Shown here one piece after another: positions 1 to 7,916 of a stretch of 28,223 nt of DNA; position 1 is the stretch's first letter; each line of letters begins with the position of its first letter. This DNA is from TMED13 sp042090305 (GTDB taxonomy: Bacteria; Pseudomonadota; Alphaproteobacteria; Methylaequorales; Methylaequoraceae), in NCBI GenBank assembly GCA_042090305.1, contig JBELJQ010000022.1, forward strand, positions 1-28,223, read 5' to 3'. The notes under the pieces are model-generated. The model was given only the letters and a program-made list of their open reading frames with translations, was not told the DNA's origin and did not search any database. Position numbers and translations under genes: made by a program.

Positions 1-219
1 CACGTATGCTTGATGAATTTAGATATTCGTTTAGGTAGAACCAAAAAGCAACAATTAGAATTAGTAAAGACTTTTATTATTGGAGTTGAAAAAAATTTTG
101 GAATAAATAGAAATAATCAGTACGTAACATTTACAAATCATCAAGGAATTGAATTTAATTTCTATGAAAAATCTCTTACGGATTGGGTTAAGAATGATGA
201 TCCAAATAAGAACTTATGA
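1..219 (+). CDS. Tautomerase-like protein, C-terminal part (5' end outside window)
   Basis: The frame is open from the first base and ends at a TGA at 217-219, so this is the tail of a longer gene. An internal TTG at 10 and ATG at 13 exist, but the open frame upstream makes truncation by the window edge more likely. About 72 residues are visible. A hydrophobic beta-strand-like stretch is followed by LGRT and an amphipathic helix (roughly residues 14-35), then a strand and a short acidic tail. The strand-GR[ST]-helix order resembles the second half of tautomerase-superfamily proteins such as 5-carboxymethyl-2-hydroxymuconate isomerase. That is a resemblance from memory of the fold pattern, not a firm identification, and the catalytic N-terminal proline would lie outside the window. 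It ends about 30 bases before a tRNA fragment, so it may sit on the element side of an integration junction. Confidence 0.4.
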   Translation, partial: HVCLMNLDIRLGRTKKQQLELVKTFIIGVEKNFGINRNNQYVTFTNHQGIEFNFYEKSLTDWVKNDDPNKNL

Positions 220-248
220 GTTCAATCATTTCTCAGTTGTGAAAAACT

Positions 249-297
249 ATTATCAATTGAACTTCGGTTCATGTCCGTTCAAGTCGGACTAGGGGTA
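249..297 (+). tRNA. 3' fragment of a class II tRNA (Leu-like), no 5' half; probable attachment-site scar
   Basis: Three tRNA parts are in the correct order. A long variable arm has stem TGAAC/GTTCA with loop TTCG (258-271). A perfect T arm has stem GTCCG/CGGAC and loop TTCAAGT (273-289). A 3' acceptor strand TAGGGGT (290-296) is followed by discriminator A (297). The 5' acceptor partner ACCCCTA is absent upstream, and no D arm can be folded, so the gene cannot make a tRNA. The long variable arm and discriminator A fit tRNA-Leu better than tRNA-Ser. Integrases that use tRNA genes leave just such 3' remnants. The left limit is approximate; 249 is where I stop seeing tRNA-like sequence. Confidence 0.6.
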
Positions 298-334
298 CTA
301 TCTAATAATTTGTAATTTTTCTTGACTATATATC

Positions 335-363
335 TTCAGTAAAAGTAATACCTAATCTATAAT
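335..363 (+). promoter_or_regulatory. Candidate sigma70-type promoter of the restriction-modification operon
   Basis: A perfect TATAAT at 358-363 lies 17 bp after a weak -35-like TTCAGT at 335-340. Transcription would start near 370, leaving a leader of under 20 bases before the first methyltransferase ATG at 388, with no clear Shine-Dalgarno. In DNA this AT-rich a TATAAT is expected often by chance, so position is the main support. Confidence 0.3.
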
Positions 364-387
364 CATGATAAACTAGAATTTATAGAT

Positions 388-1386
388 ATGCTTTATTTCA
401 AAATTAATAATAGACGCTACACAGGTAGTAAATTCAAACTATTAGATTGGATAAAAAATACCATTGAAGATGAGACACAAAAAAATGATACCTTTTGTGA
501 TCTTTTTGCAGGTACAGGATGTGTTGCTGAGAAATTTAGAAATAATAAAAACTTAATTATAAACGATTTTTTGTTTTCAAATAATATTATTTACAAAGCT
601 TTTTTTGACTCAAGAAATTATAACAAAAAAAAGATAATAGGAATTTCTACAAAATATTTAGAAATAAAACCCAGCAAAGTTTCCAGTAATTATTTTGATA
701 AAAATTTTGGAGGGAAATTCTTTAGTTTAAATGATGCAAAACTTATAGGTTTTATTAGAGAACAAATTGATACTGAAAATTGTAACATCTCAGAAAAAAA
801 CATTTTACTTGCATCACTTTTATACTCTGCAGATAAATCAGCAAATACAGTTGGTCATTATGATGCATTTAGAAAAAAAATAAAAATAAAGGATAAATTT
901 GTGTTCAAACTTATTGAACCAATTGAACATAATTCAAGAATTCAAATTTTTAGAGAAGATGCTAACGAACTAGTAAAAAGGATTAAATGTGATATTTGTT
1001 ATATAGATCCACCTTATAACTCGAGACAATATAGTCGATTTTATCATGTATTAGAAAACCTGACACAATGGAAAAAACCAAAATTATTTGGCGAAGCTTT
1101 AAAACCAAAACCAGAAAATACCAGTGAATATTGTAAAACAAAAGCACCTGAAAAATTTTATGAATTGATAAAAAATATTAACTCAAAGTATATTGCAGTG
1201 TCTTATAACAATACTTATAATTCAAAAAGCTCATCTTCAAAAAATAAAATTACTTTAGAGCAAATTGAAAGTACATTAGAAAAAAAGGGTAGGACTAAAA
1301 TATTTAAAAAAAAACATAACCATTTTAATGCAGGTAAGACCGATTTTGATGACCATCAAGAAATTCTTTTTATTACAAAAGTATGA
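388..1386 (+). CDS. D12-class adenine-specific DNA methyltransferase (first of pair)
   Basis: This transfers a methyl group from S-adenosylmethionine to adenine N6 in the target site of the adjacent endonuclease. The 332 residues carry an N-terminal motif X region (RYTGSKFKLLDWI, about residues 10-22), motif I DLFAGTG (38-44) for SAM binding, and catalytic motif IV DPPY (207-210) followed by NSRQYSRFYHVLENL. That is the order and spacing of the alpha/D12 group. The sequence after DPPY differs from that of the second methyltransferase, so this is not a recent duplicate. Its stop overlaps the next start as ATGA (1383-1386), which indicates translational coupling. Two methyltransferases with one endonuclease is the usual arrangement for an asymmetric type IIS site, one enzyme per strand. 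I infer that this one modifies the strand not covered by its neighbour. The family call is firm; the exact target is not readable from sequence. Confidence 0.88.
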   Translation: MLYFKINNRRYTGSKFKLLDWIKNTIEDETQKNDTFCDLFAGTGCVAEKFRNNKNLIINDFLFSNNIIYKAFFDSRNYNKKKIIGISTKYLEIKPSKVSSNYFDKNFGGKFFSLNDAKLIGFIREQIDTENCNISEKNILLASLLYSADKSANTVGHYDAFRKKIKIKDKFVFKLIEPIEHNSRIQIFREDANELVKRIKCDICYIDPPYNSRQYSRFYHVLENLTQWKKPKLFGEALKPKPENTSEYCKTKAPEKFYELIKNINSKYIAVSYNNTYNSKSSSSKNKITLEQIESTLEKKGRTKIFKKKHNHFNAGKTDFDDHQEILFITKV

Positions 1387-2288
1387 AAATAGATAATTTT
1401 AGATCTCCATTATTTTATATGGGAGATAAGTTTAAACTCCTAGATCAGCTTAAAGAAAAGTTTCCAAAAAAAATTAATAACTTTATTGAACCATTTACCG
1501 GTGGAGGAAGTGTATTTTTAAATGTTGTAGCAAATAATTACTTTCTAAATGATCGAGATAAACATCTAATAGGTCTACATAAACATCTATTAAAATGTAG
1601 CAAGAATCCAAAATCATTTTTCTTCAATATTAAAGAAACTTTAGAAAAATATAAATTATCTAGGTCTTATGAAAAAGATATTATTCCTCAAGATCTAAGA
1701 AAAAAATTTGTTAAAACTTATTATGCTAAGTTTAATAAAGATGGTTACACAAAATTAAAAAATGATTTTAATAATAGTTCAAAAATTAATTACACATCCT
1801 TGTATATATTATTGATTTTAGGTTTTAATAGAATTTTAAGATTTAACGCTAATGGTAAATTTAATCTTCCGGTTGGAAATATAGATTTTAACAAAAATGC
1901 TGTTTTAGCTCTAAACAATTATTTTAAAGTAATAAGAAATAAAAAAGTAAAATTTTATAATCAAGATTATAAGGAATTTCTTATAAATATAAAGTTCAAA
2001 AAAGATGATTTTTTATATTGTGATCCTCCATATTTGATCACAGCTGGAGAGTATAATAAATATTGGAATGAGAATGATGAAATTGAACTACTAAAGAAAC
2101 TTGATGAATTTAATAAAAGAAAAATTAAATGGGCACTTTCAAATGTAATTGAATATAGAGGAAAGAAAAACAAAATTCTAATAGACTGGTTAAAAAAATA
2201 TAAAAGCTACAAGATTAAGAGTAATTATATAAGCTTTAATGATAATACGATTAAAAGTTTTAAAGAGGTTTTAGTTTCCAATGCCTAG
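1383..2288 (+). CDS. Dam/DpnM-like D12-class adenine-N6 DNA methyltransferase (second of pair)
   Basis: This is a 301-residue adenine methyltransferase of the Dam/DpnM/MjaIII branch. Motif X is SPLFYMGDKFKLL (about residues 8-20), motif I is FIEPFTGGGSVFLN (37-50), and motif IV is DPPY (214-217). The segment after DPPY, LITAGEYNKYW, closely resembles what I recall from DpnM-type enzymes that methylate GATC. If that similarity reflects specificity, the site contains a GATC core, which would agree with an AlwI-like partner (GGATC in the type enzyme). The start overlaps the upstream gene by four bases, and the stop overlaps the endonuclease start by eight (2281-2288). The order methyltransferases first, nuclease last lets protection be made before cutting. 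The specificity is inference; the enzyme class is clear. Confidence 0.9.
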   Translation: MKIDNFRSPLFYMGDKFKLLDQLKEKFPKKINNFIEPFTGGGSVFLNVVANNYFLNDRDKHLIGLHKHLLKCSKNPKSFFFNIKETLEKYKLSRSYEKDIIPQDLRKKFVKTYYAKFNKDGYTKLKNDFNNSSKINYTSLYILLILGFNRILRFNANGKFNLPVGNIDFNKNAVLALNNYFKVIRNKKVKFYNQDYKEFLINIKFKKDDFLYCDPPYLITAGEYNKYWNENDEIELLKKLDEFNKRKIKWALSNVIEYRGKKNKILIDWLKKYKSYKIKSNYISFNDNTIKSFKEVLVSNA

Positions 2289-3891
2289 AGAAAAAAAAAA
2301 TAGAATTCTTTATATTGATACCTCTTTACGAAATCCTGAAAGAATAAAAACATTTTTAAGTTTTCTAGTGGAATATAAAGACAAAATTCTTACTGAGGAA
2401 TTAGCAAAAGAAGTTGAAAAAAAGTTAATAATGAATGGCTTATATAGGCCAAATTTGAACACTCATTTTCCGGAATTTAAAGACCAGGAAGAATTTACAG
2501 AGGATGAAGCAAAAAAAATAATGGAAGTATTTACGCAAGACCATGGAGGTGGAGGTATGTATGGCTGGGGAACTAGATTTATTACCCATTATCATAACAT
2601 GCAACAACTTGGATATTGTTCATTTAAATTAAATAAGAAAATTAGGATTAGCGATACGGGTATTAAGCTTGTTCAACTTAATGATGAAGAAAGAAGCAAG
2701 ATATCAATGCTGCATTTAAATGCTGTAGCACATTGGCAGACTTGTAATCCTTTAATGAATAATGCTAATAACAACAAGCATCTTTCACTATTATTAAAAG
2801 TAATAAAATTATCATTGGCAGAAACTGGTAAAGGAATTCTGCCAAGAGAAGTCCCTATTATTTTATGCTGGAAAAACAATGTTAGTGAGGAACTTTTTAA
2901 TTATATTAAAGATTATAGGAATAAAATTGATGAAATTTTAAGTCAAAATTTAAGTTCTTTAAAAAAAAATGAGGTGATCGATATTACTACACTAAAATGT
3001 TGTTCAGATATTTTTGGGGATGAATGGGTTGGCATAGATAAAAATGAAAAAATTAAATTATCTGGAACTAAAACAAAAATAAGTACAATTTTAAAGGATT
3101 ATCCTGATACTTATTTTAGATATATGAAAGAGACCACTTTAATATATAAAAAAAAAGTAATTGGAAAATCTTACATATCGTATGATGAAGATCAGATAGA
3201 TCTAGTAAATTATATTATTGAAAATTATTCTGATACTAAGGAATTCAACTCACCAGATGAATATTTTGAACATACATCAAAGTTAGATAATAAATTATTT
3301 GATGAAAATATAGTTGAAAAATTATCTGAAAATACTCACTTAGATAAATGGTTTAACGAATTTGGACTAGATAAAATTAAAAATGAACTTTTAATTTTAG
3401 ATCAACCAAGATCGAAATCTAAAGATGAGATTTTAAAATATGTAAGACCAGCGCTGAGATTGGAATGGTTAATTAGTTTATACTGTTATGGTATTTTAAA
3501 AAATAATATTAAAAAAATAGTACCAAAATATATAATTAATGCTGACGGTCAACCAACAAAACATGCAAATGGTGAAAGCACTAATAATTCTGGAGTAGAT
3601 GCAATAATTTATGAAAATAATTCTTTTTTTACATTAGAACCAACTTTACTAACAAAAACAAGACAATACGAGAAAGAAAGCTTCAGTAATAAAAAACACT
3701 TGTTAACAGAATTAAGAAACAATCCAAATAAAAAAGGTTATTGTGTACAAATAAGCCCAGAGCCAGCTTTTGAAACCATTGAATATGCTAGAGAAGAAAA
3801 AAGAAGAGATGGTATAAACCTTATTCCAATTTCTATTAAAAATTTTATTAAAAAAACAGAGAAGTTTAAATCTTTGAAAAGTTTAATTTAA
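2281..3891 (+). CDS. AlwI/MlyI/BstNBI-like type IIS restriction endonuclease
   Basis: This is a 536-residue protein with a two-part layout like the AlwI family. The N-terminal half has a basic region and a winged-helix-like segment (GWGTRFITHYHNMQQLGY, about residues 97-114, then KIRISDTGIKL). The C-terminal half has a PD-(D/E)xK-type nuclease site. The likely catalytic set is D440 in GVDAIIY and E453 in LEPTLLTKTRQYEKE, with the RQ and the later HL (473-474) that I recall as family hallmarks. In the usual ExT motif a hydrophobic residue follows the Glu; here it is proline. Enzymes of this family bind a 5-bp asymmetric site and cut outside it; some members only nick. Overlap with the upstream methyltransferase (eight bases) shows it belongs to the same operon. 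No control protein, Vsr nuclease or integrase is present. Whether it cuts both strands cannot be told from sequence. Confidence 0.82.
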   Translation: MPREKKNRILYIDTSLRNPERIKTFLSFLVEYKDKILTEELAKEVEKKLIMNGLYRPNLNTHFPEFKDQEEFTEDEAKKIMEVFTQDHGGGGMYGWGTRFITHYHNMQQLGYCSFKLNKKIRISDTGIKLVQLNDEERSKISMLHLNAVAHWQTCNPLMNNANNNKHLSLLLKVIKLSLAETGKGILPREVPIILCWKNNVSEELFNYIKDYRNKIDEILSQNLSSLKKNEVIDITTLKCCSDIFGDEWVGIDKNEKIKLSGTKTKISTILKDYPDTYFRYMKETTLIYKKKVIGKSYISYDEDQIDLVNYIIENYSDTKEFNSPDEYFEHTSKLDNKLFDENIVEKLSENTHLDKWFNEFGLDKIKNELLILDQPRSKSKDEILKYVRPALRLEWLISLYCYGILKNNIKKIVPKYIINADGQPTKHANGESTNNSGVDAIIYENNSFFTLEPTLLTKTRQYEKESFSNKKHLLTELRNNPNKKGYCVQISPEPAFETIEYAREEKRRDGINLIPISIKNFIKKTEKFKSLKSLI

Positions 3892-4101
3892 GCTAAATTT
3901 AATATCAATATTCTGCGATTTTTATTTATTATATTAATAATTGTTAAAATTTTATTCTAACTTTAATAACTCCTTAAATATAGAACAATTGAAACTTTTT
4001 GATTACAGAAGAGATTATCTTTTTTCTGAATCACAAAAAGCTTTCACATTGATACCTAAATCTCTACATGAATTGGCTATTGCCTCAGATTCTCTTACTA
4101 C

Positions 4102-6591
4102 TTACCCATTCCTTAACAAATAGTATGCATCGAAATTTAAATATTTTCGGTTTGAAATTAGCAAAGTAGTGAAAAATACAAACAGAAATAATATTGAAAT
4201 AATAAAAGTAACAGAAAATGGAAAATACCAATCAATACCAAAATAATTTGCTACAAAAAAGTGGGAAAATGTAATAGAAAATATTAGAGAAGAAATTAAT
4301 ATAGGCATAAATAATATTAGGGATTCAAATATTATTAGTTTAATCGTGTTAAATTTTCCAAACCCCAAAATTCTTAAAACTAGATTTTGATAAAGTTTCA
4401 AATTTGCTATCACATTCAGAGCATTTGATATAACAATGAGTCCAATTAAAATTACAACACTAGAAATTAGAATACTTACGGTAAACAAACTATTTAAGAA
4501 TTTTTTTGTCTTATTTATATACTCAGATAACCTAATATAAGTAATTGTAGGTAATTTTCTCAATAAATTACTCAGCTTTACTGATTCCTCATTTTCAAAT
4601 TTTACTGTAGACATAAACTCGTGAGGAATTTTTGATGCATATTTAGGGTTGAATAAAATTGCAAAATTAATGTTTAGATTTCTATAATCAACTTTTCTAA
4701 AATTCTGAATAATTCCTTGGACAGAATTACCATAAATATTGAATTTGATAGAATCACCAATCTTTAATTTTAGATCTTTTGCGACTTTGTAATCTAATGA
4801 AAGTTTTAATTCATTTTTTTTATCTTCATCCCACCATTTGCCCTTGACAACTGGATTATTTGCAGGAGGGTTTTTAGCCCATGAAATCCTTCTTTCTCCA
4901 TTAATAAACCAATAACTTTTATTCTTTTCATCTATAAATTCCTTTGGATTTTGACCATTTATAGTTTCTATTCTTGCAGATATTATTGGAACAACTTCTT
5001 GTTTTGCTTGATTGTCAATTATAAGAATTTGATCTGAAAATAAATTTAATTCCTTCTCCTGAATTCCTAAAAAAAAGTAATGTGGTGCATTTTTGGGTAT
5101 TGATGTATTGAGTTCTTTATTTATATTAGATGACAAAATTCCAAGAAATAATAATATAGTCATTCCCAGTCCCATAGTTACTATGGTGATTGAATTTAGG
5201 CTACGATAAGCTTTCAAATTTTTTGTTCCCATTTGAAAAAGTATATTTTTTATGTTTTTCATCTTGCTAAATATAAAAATGTAAAATTTAGATAAAAAAT
5301 AATAGAAAGAACTAATAATTATAAAGAAGCAAAAAAATATTGCTGTTTGTTGGGGTTTAACATTCAAAATACAAAAAAGAAAAATGAAGATTAATAATAA
5401 AATGCTAATTTCTAGGACTGATTTTCTTGTAAAACTCAAATTTAATTGCGTATTACTGTTTCTAAATAGCTGTGCAACTTTAATTTGATCAATACTATCT
5501 ACCACTGGTTTGGCAAATATAAAAAAAACTAAAATACTGAAAAATTGAATAATTAAGTATTCATCGAATTTAAATTTTATCTTTAACTCAACATTTAAAA
5601 AATTTAAAAGACTATGATCAATAAAAAAAATTATTAATAAACTTAAAATGTAGGCAATTAGGGAGCAAAAAACTAAAATAATCAAAGTTTGTGAGTAGTA
5701 TAATACCTTTATATTCCGTGAACTTAATCCCAACGATTTGTATATAGCAATGTTAAACTGATTATTACTAAAAAATGAATATAGTGAATTTTTTAATCCA
5801 ATTCCTGAGATTAAAATAGCTGAGGCAGCAATAATTAAAAGAAAATAAATAAAATTTTCAATTGTTCTCTTTAAATTTTGACCCACATCTTCGGGAAACT
5901 TAATAATAACCTCATTGTTTTCAATAATTTTTAAAGGTAACTCCGAATTACTATCTTTACTTATCATTTTATATTTAAAATTCACAAAACTTCCAAGATT
6001 ATCTACTTTTAAATTTTTAAAACTTTCTTTATTAATTAGAGCCTGATCTCCAAAAAGAAAAACCTCTCCAATATCTGGCAAACTTTCTATAATGCCTATG
6101 ATCTCAAATGAAATATTTTGTATTTTAATTTTGTCACCGATTCTTAAATCAAGATTATTTTTAGTTGTTTTATCAATCAAAATAGCATCAGATTTTGTTT
6201 GAAGTAGCTTTAGAGAACCAGTAGGTTCAACTTTTACGTTACCAATTAGGGGATAAAAATTATCAATTGATTTTATTCTTGTTGTTTTACTTTCTTCTTT
6301 ATTAGTCGTTATTATAGAGGTAAATTCAGCCACCTCGGTTATAAAAAAACTAGTTTTTAGCTCTTCTAAAAAATTAACATTCAGAGCTTTATTTTTTGTA
6401 GATAATTCCAAATCACCCCCAAGAAAAGTTTTTGAATTATTTTTAATTTCTTTTTGAATACTATTTTTTAAAACGGTTACTGAAGAAAAAATTAGTAAAC
6501 TTATGAAAATTGTGAAAAAGACTTTTGAGATCTTTGATTTGTTTCTACTTAATTCTTTTATTATAAATTCTAGGAAATTTGAAGAATGCAT
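4102..6591 (-). CDS. ybbP: FtsX-like ABC transporter permease (YbbP type)
   Basis: This 829-residue polytopic protein has the YbbP architecture. There is one N-terminal membrane segment (about residues 20-42), a large periplasmic domain, and a cluster of membrane helices in the middle (about 245-460, including a central extra set). A second periplasmic domain follows, then three C-terminal FtsX-type helices (about 695-825). The second start of the FtsX repeat is seen at MGTKNLKAYRSLNSITIVTM. Such permeases work with an ATPase of the LolD/MacB class and are thought to act mechanically on envelope proteins or lipids rather than as simple channels; the exact substrate is unknown. The ATPase gene lies two bases upstream on the same strand and a tesA-like esterase is divergent to it, the classical ybbA-ybbP-tesA grouping. 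The last bases read into a convergent non-coding stretch behind the restriction operon. Confidence 0.85.
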   Translation of the reverse strand: MHSSNFLEFIIKELSRNKSKISKVFFTIFISLLIFSSVTVLKNSIQKEIKNNSKTFLGGDLELSTKNKALNVNFLEELKTSFFITEVAEFTSIITTNKEESKTTRIKSIDNFYPLIGNVKVEPTGSLKLLQTKSDAILIDKTTKNNLDLRIGDKIKIQNISFEIIGIIESLPDIGEVFLFGDQALINKESFKNLKVDNLGSFVNFKYKMISKDSNSELPLKIIENNEVIIKFPEDVGQNLKRTIENFIYFLLIIAASAILISGIGLKNSLYSFFSNNQFNIAIYKSLGLSSRNIKVLYYSQTLIILVFCSLIAYILSLLIIFFIDHSLLNFLNVELKIKFKFDEYLIIQFFSILVFFIFAKPVVDSIDQIKVAQLFRNSNTQLNLSFTRKSVLEISILLLIFIFLFCILNVKPQQTAIFFCFFIIISSFYYFLSKFYIFIFSKMKNIKNILFQMGTKNLKAYRSLNSITIVTMGLGMTILLFLGILSSNINKELNTSIPKNAPHYFFLGIQEKELNLFSDQILIIDNQAKQEVVPIISARIETINGQNPKEFIDEKNKSYWFINGERRISWAKNPPANNPVVKGKWWDEDKKNELKLSLDYKVAKDLKLKIGDSIKFNIYGNSVQGIIQNFRKVDYRNLNINFAILFNPKYASKIPHEFMSTVKFENEESVKLSNLLRKLPTITYIRLSEYINKTKKFLNSLFTVSILISSVVILIGLIVISNALNVIANLKLYQNLVLRILGFGKFNTIKLIIFESLILFMPILISSLIFSITFSHFFVANYFGIDWYFPFSVTFIISILFLFVFFTTLLISNRKYLNFDAYYLLRNG

Positions 6592-6593
6592 AT

Positions 6594-7262
6594 TTAATTT
6601 TTTATCTGCCCATCGAGTAAATTTATAAGTCTGTCACACTTTCTTGCTAATTTAATATTATGAGTTACTAGAATTAAACTAATTTTTTTTTTTTTTGATA
6701 AATTTAAAAGTAAATTAGAAACTAATTCTGTATTTTTTCTATCTAGGTTACCAGTAGGCTCATCTGCTAGAATAATCTCTGGATTAAATGAAATTGCTCT
6801 TGCAATTGCTACTCTTTGCTGTTCCCCGCCAGATAATTCAGATGGTAAATTATTTTTTCGATGCTCTAGCCCAATTTCTGAAAGGATTGCAGTAGCTTTT
6901 TCTTTTTCTTTTTCAATTTTATTTATTTGCATAGGAAACATAACATTTTCAAGGGCTGTATAATTTGGTATTAGATAAAACTGTTGGAATATTAATCCAA
7001 TTTTTTTTTTTCTTATTGCAGTTTTTTGTTCCTCATTAATTTCAGAAAAATTTTGATTTTCAAAAATAATCGATCCGGCTGAAGGATTTTCTAAACCAGA
7101 CATAAGCATTAAAAGGCTTGTTTTTCCAGAACCACTTTCTCCGATTATAGCCACTCTTTCATTTTTTTTTATTTCAAAATTTATATTTTTTAAAATCCTG
7201 GTATCATTTCCGTTTATTTTGTAATTAAGATTTATGTCATCTAATTTATATAACTTTTTCAC
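6594..7262 (-). CDS. ybbA: ABC transporter ATP-binding protein (YbbA/LolD family)
   Basis: This is a 222-residue single nucleotide-binding domain. Walker A is GESGSGKTSLL (about residues 41-51), the Q-loop lies in IGLIFQQFYL, the signature is LSGGEQQRVAIARA, Walker B is IILADEPTGNLD, and the H-loop is LVTHN. The spacing is that of the MacB/LolD family, which power FtsX-like permeases. It starts with GTG at 7260-7262, as no ATG is near, and lies two bases before the permease, so the two are co-translated. The coding strand carries a run of 14 A (6683-6696 as T) encoding a lysine run between Walker B and the H-loop, which is a plausible slippage point. The start lies inside the first codons of the divergent esterase, so the two promoters must lie inside each other's coding region, or one annotated start is too early. 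Confidence 0.9.
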   Translation of the reverse strand: MKKLYKLDDINLNYKINGNDTRILKNINFEIKKNERVAIIGESGSGKTSLLMLMSGLENPSAGSIIFENQNFSEINEEQKTAIRKKKIGLIFQQFYLIPNYTALENVMFPMQINKIEKEKEKATAILSEIGLEHRKNNLPSELSGGEQQRVAIARAISFNPEIILADEPTGNLDRKNTELVSNLLLNLSKKKKISLILVTHNIKLARKCDRLINLLDGQIKN

Positions 7263-7875
7263 GTTAAGATTTCTTTTTGTTTTGATTATTGGTTTTAACT
7301 TTATATCAACAAAAGTTTATTGTAACCAAAAAATTGTTTTGTTTGGTGATAGCTTAATGTCTGGTTATGGTCTTGAAAAAAAGTTTCATTTATCGACCAT
7401 ATTAGAAAGAAGCCTTAAAGAAAAAGGATTTGATGTAAATGTCATTAATGCTAGCGTGTCCGGAGATACAACATCTGGAGGTCTCAATAGGCTAGAATGG
7501 TTGCTTCAAAATAGAAGTATAGATATTGTTGTATTATGTCTTGGGGCTAATGATATGTTAAGAGGTATTAAGCCTTCTTTTATAGAACAAAATTTAAATA
7601 AGAAAATAGAAATTTTACAAGAAAATAATATAGTTATCCTTTTAGCAGGTATGTTATCTCAAAAGACTTTGGGAGATAAATATAAAACACAATTTGATAA
7701 CATCTATCCAAAGCTTGCAAAAAAATTTCAAATCCCTTTTTTACCATTTTTATTGGATGGAGTTGCACTTAATCCTGAGTTGAATCTAAACGACGGAAAA
7801 CATCCTAACCCAAAGGGTGTAAAAGTAATAAGTAAAAACCTTGAAAAAAAATTAGTTAATCTTCTTAAAAATTGA
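7234..7875 (+). CDS. tesA: Periplasmic GDSL esterase / lysophospholipase L1-like (TesA)
   Basis: This is an SGNH-hydrolase of 213 residues with a probable N-terminal signal peptide: hydrophobic core LRFLFVLIIGFNFIS, mature part from about NQKIVLFGDS. Block I is GDSLMSGYG with the nucleophile serine, the Gly block is around ASVSGDTTSGG, block III is LGANDMLRG, and block V is DGKHPNP with the Asp-x-x-His pair. It should hydrolyse short acyl esters, lysophospholipids or thioesters in the periplasm. The ybbA-ybbP pair on the other strand is its usual neighbour. The ATG at 7234 overlaps the ybbA start by 29 bases. A TTG at 7282 would remove the overlap but would cut away most of the signal peptide, so I keep the ATG. 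Confidence 0.86.
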   Translation: MSSNLYNFFTLRFLFVLIIGFNFISTKVYCNQKIVLFGDSLMSGYGLEKKFHLSTILERSLKEKGFDVNVINASVSGDTTSGGLNRLEWLLQNRSIDIVVLCLGANDMLRGIKPSFIEQNLNKKIEILQENNIVILLAGMLSQKTLGDKYKTQFDNIYPKLAKKFQIPFLPFLLDGVALNPELNLNDGKHPNPKGVKVISKNLEKKLVNLLKN

Positions 7876-7916
7876 CTTTATTTAAAAATTGAATCTACTT
7901 ATATTAAGAAAAAGAA

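Noticed and set aside
205..300. A complete tRNA gene
   Set aside because: The 3' half folds well, but the 5' acceptor strand ACCCCTA and a D arm are absent, and the would-be anticodon arm near 235-249 pairs poorly.
3892..4101. The right-hand attachment repeat matching the tRNA 3' end
   Set aside because: No copy of the T-arm or acceptor sequence is present here or elsewhere in the window, so the second junction cannot be placed.
3941..4123. A 60-codon plus-strand open frame with a TTG start behind the restriction operon
   Set aside because: There is no Shine-Dalgarno, no recognisable domain, and it overlaps the end of the convergent permease gene. Open frames of this size are common in such AT-rich DNA. 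It could be a decayed remnant at the island edge, but nothing in it supports that.
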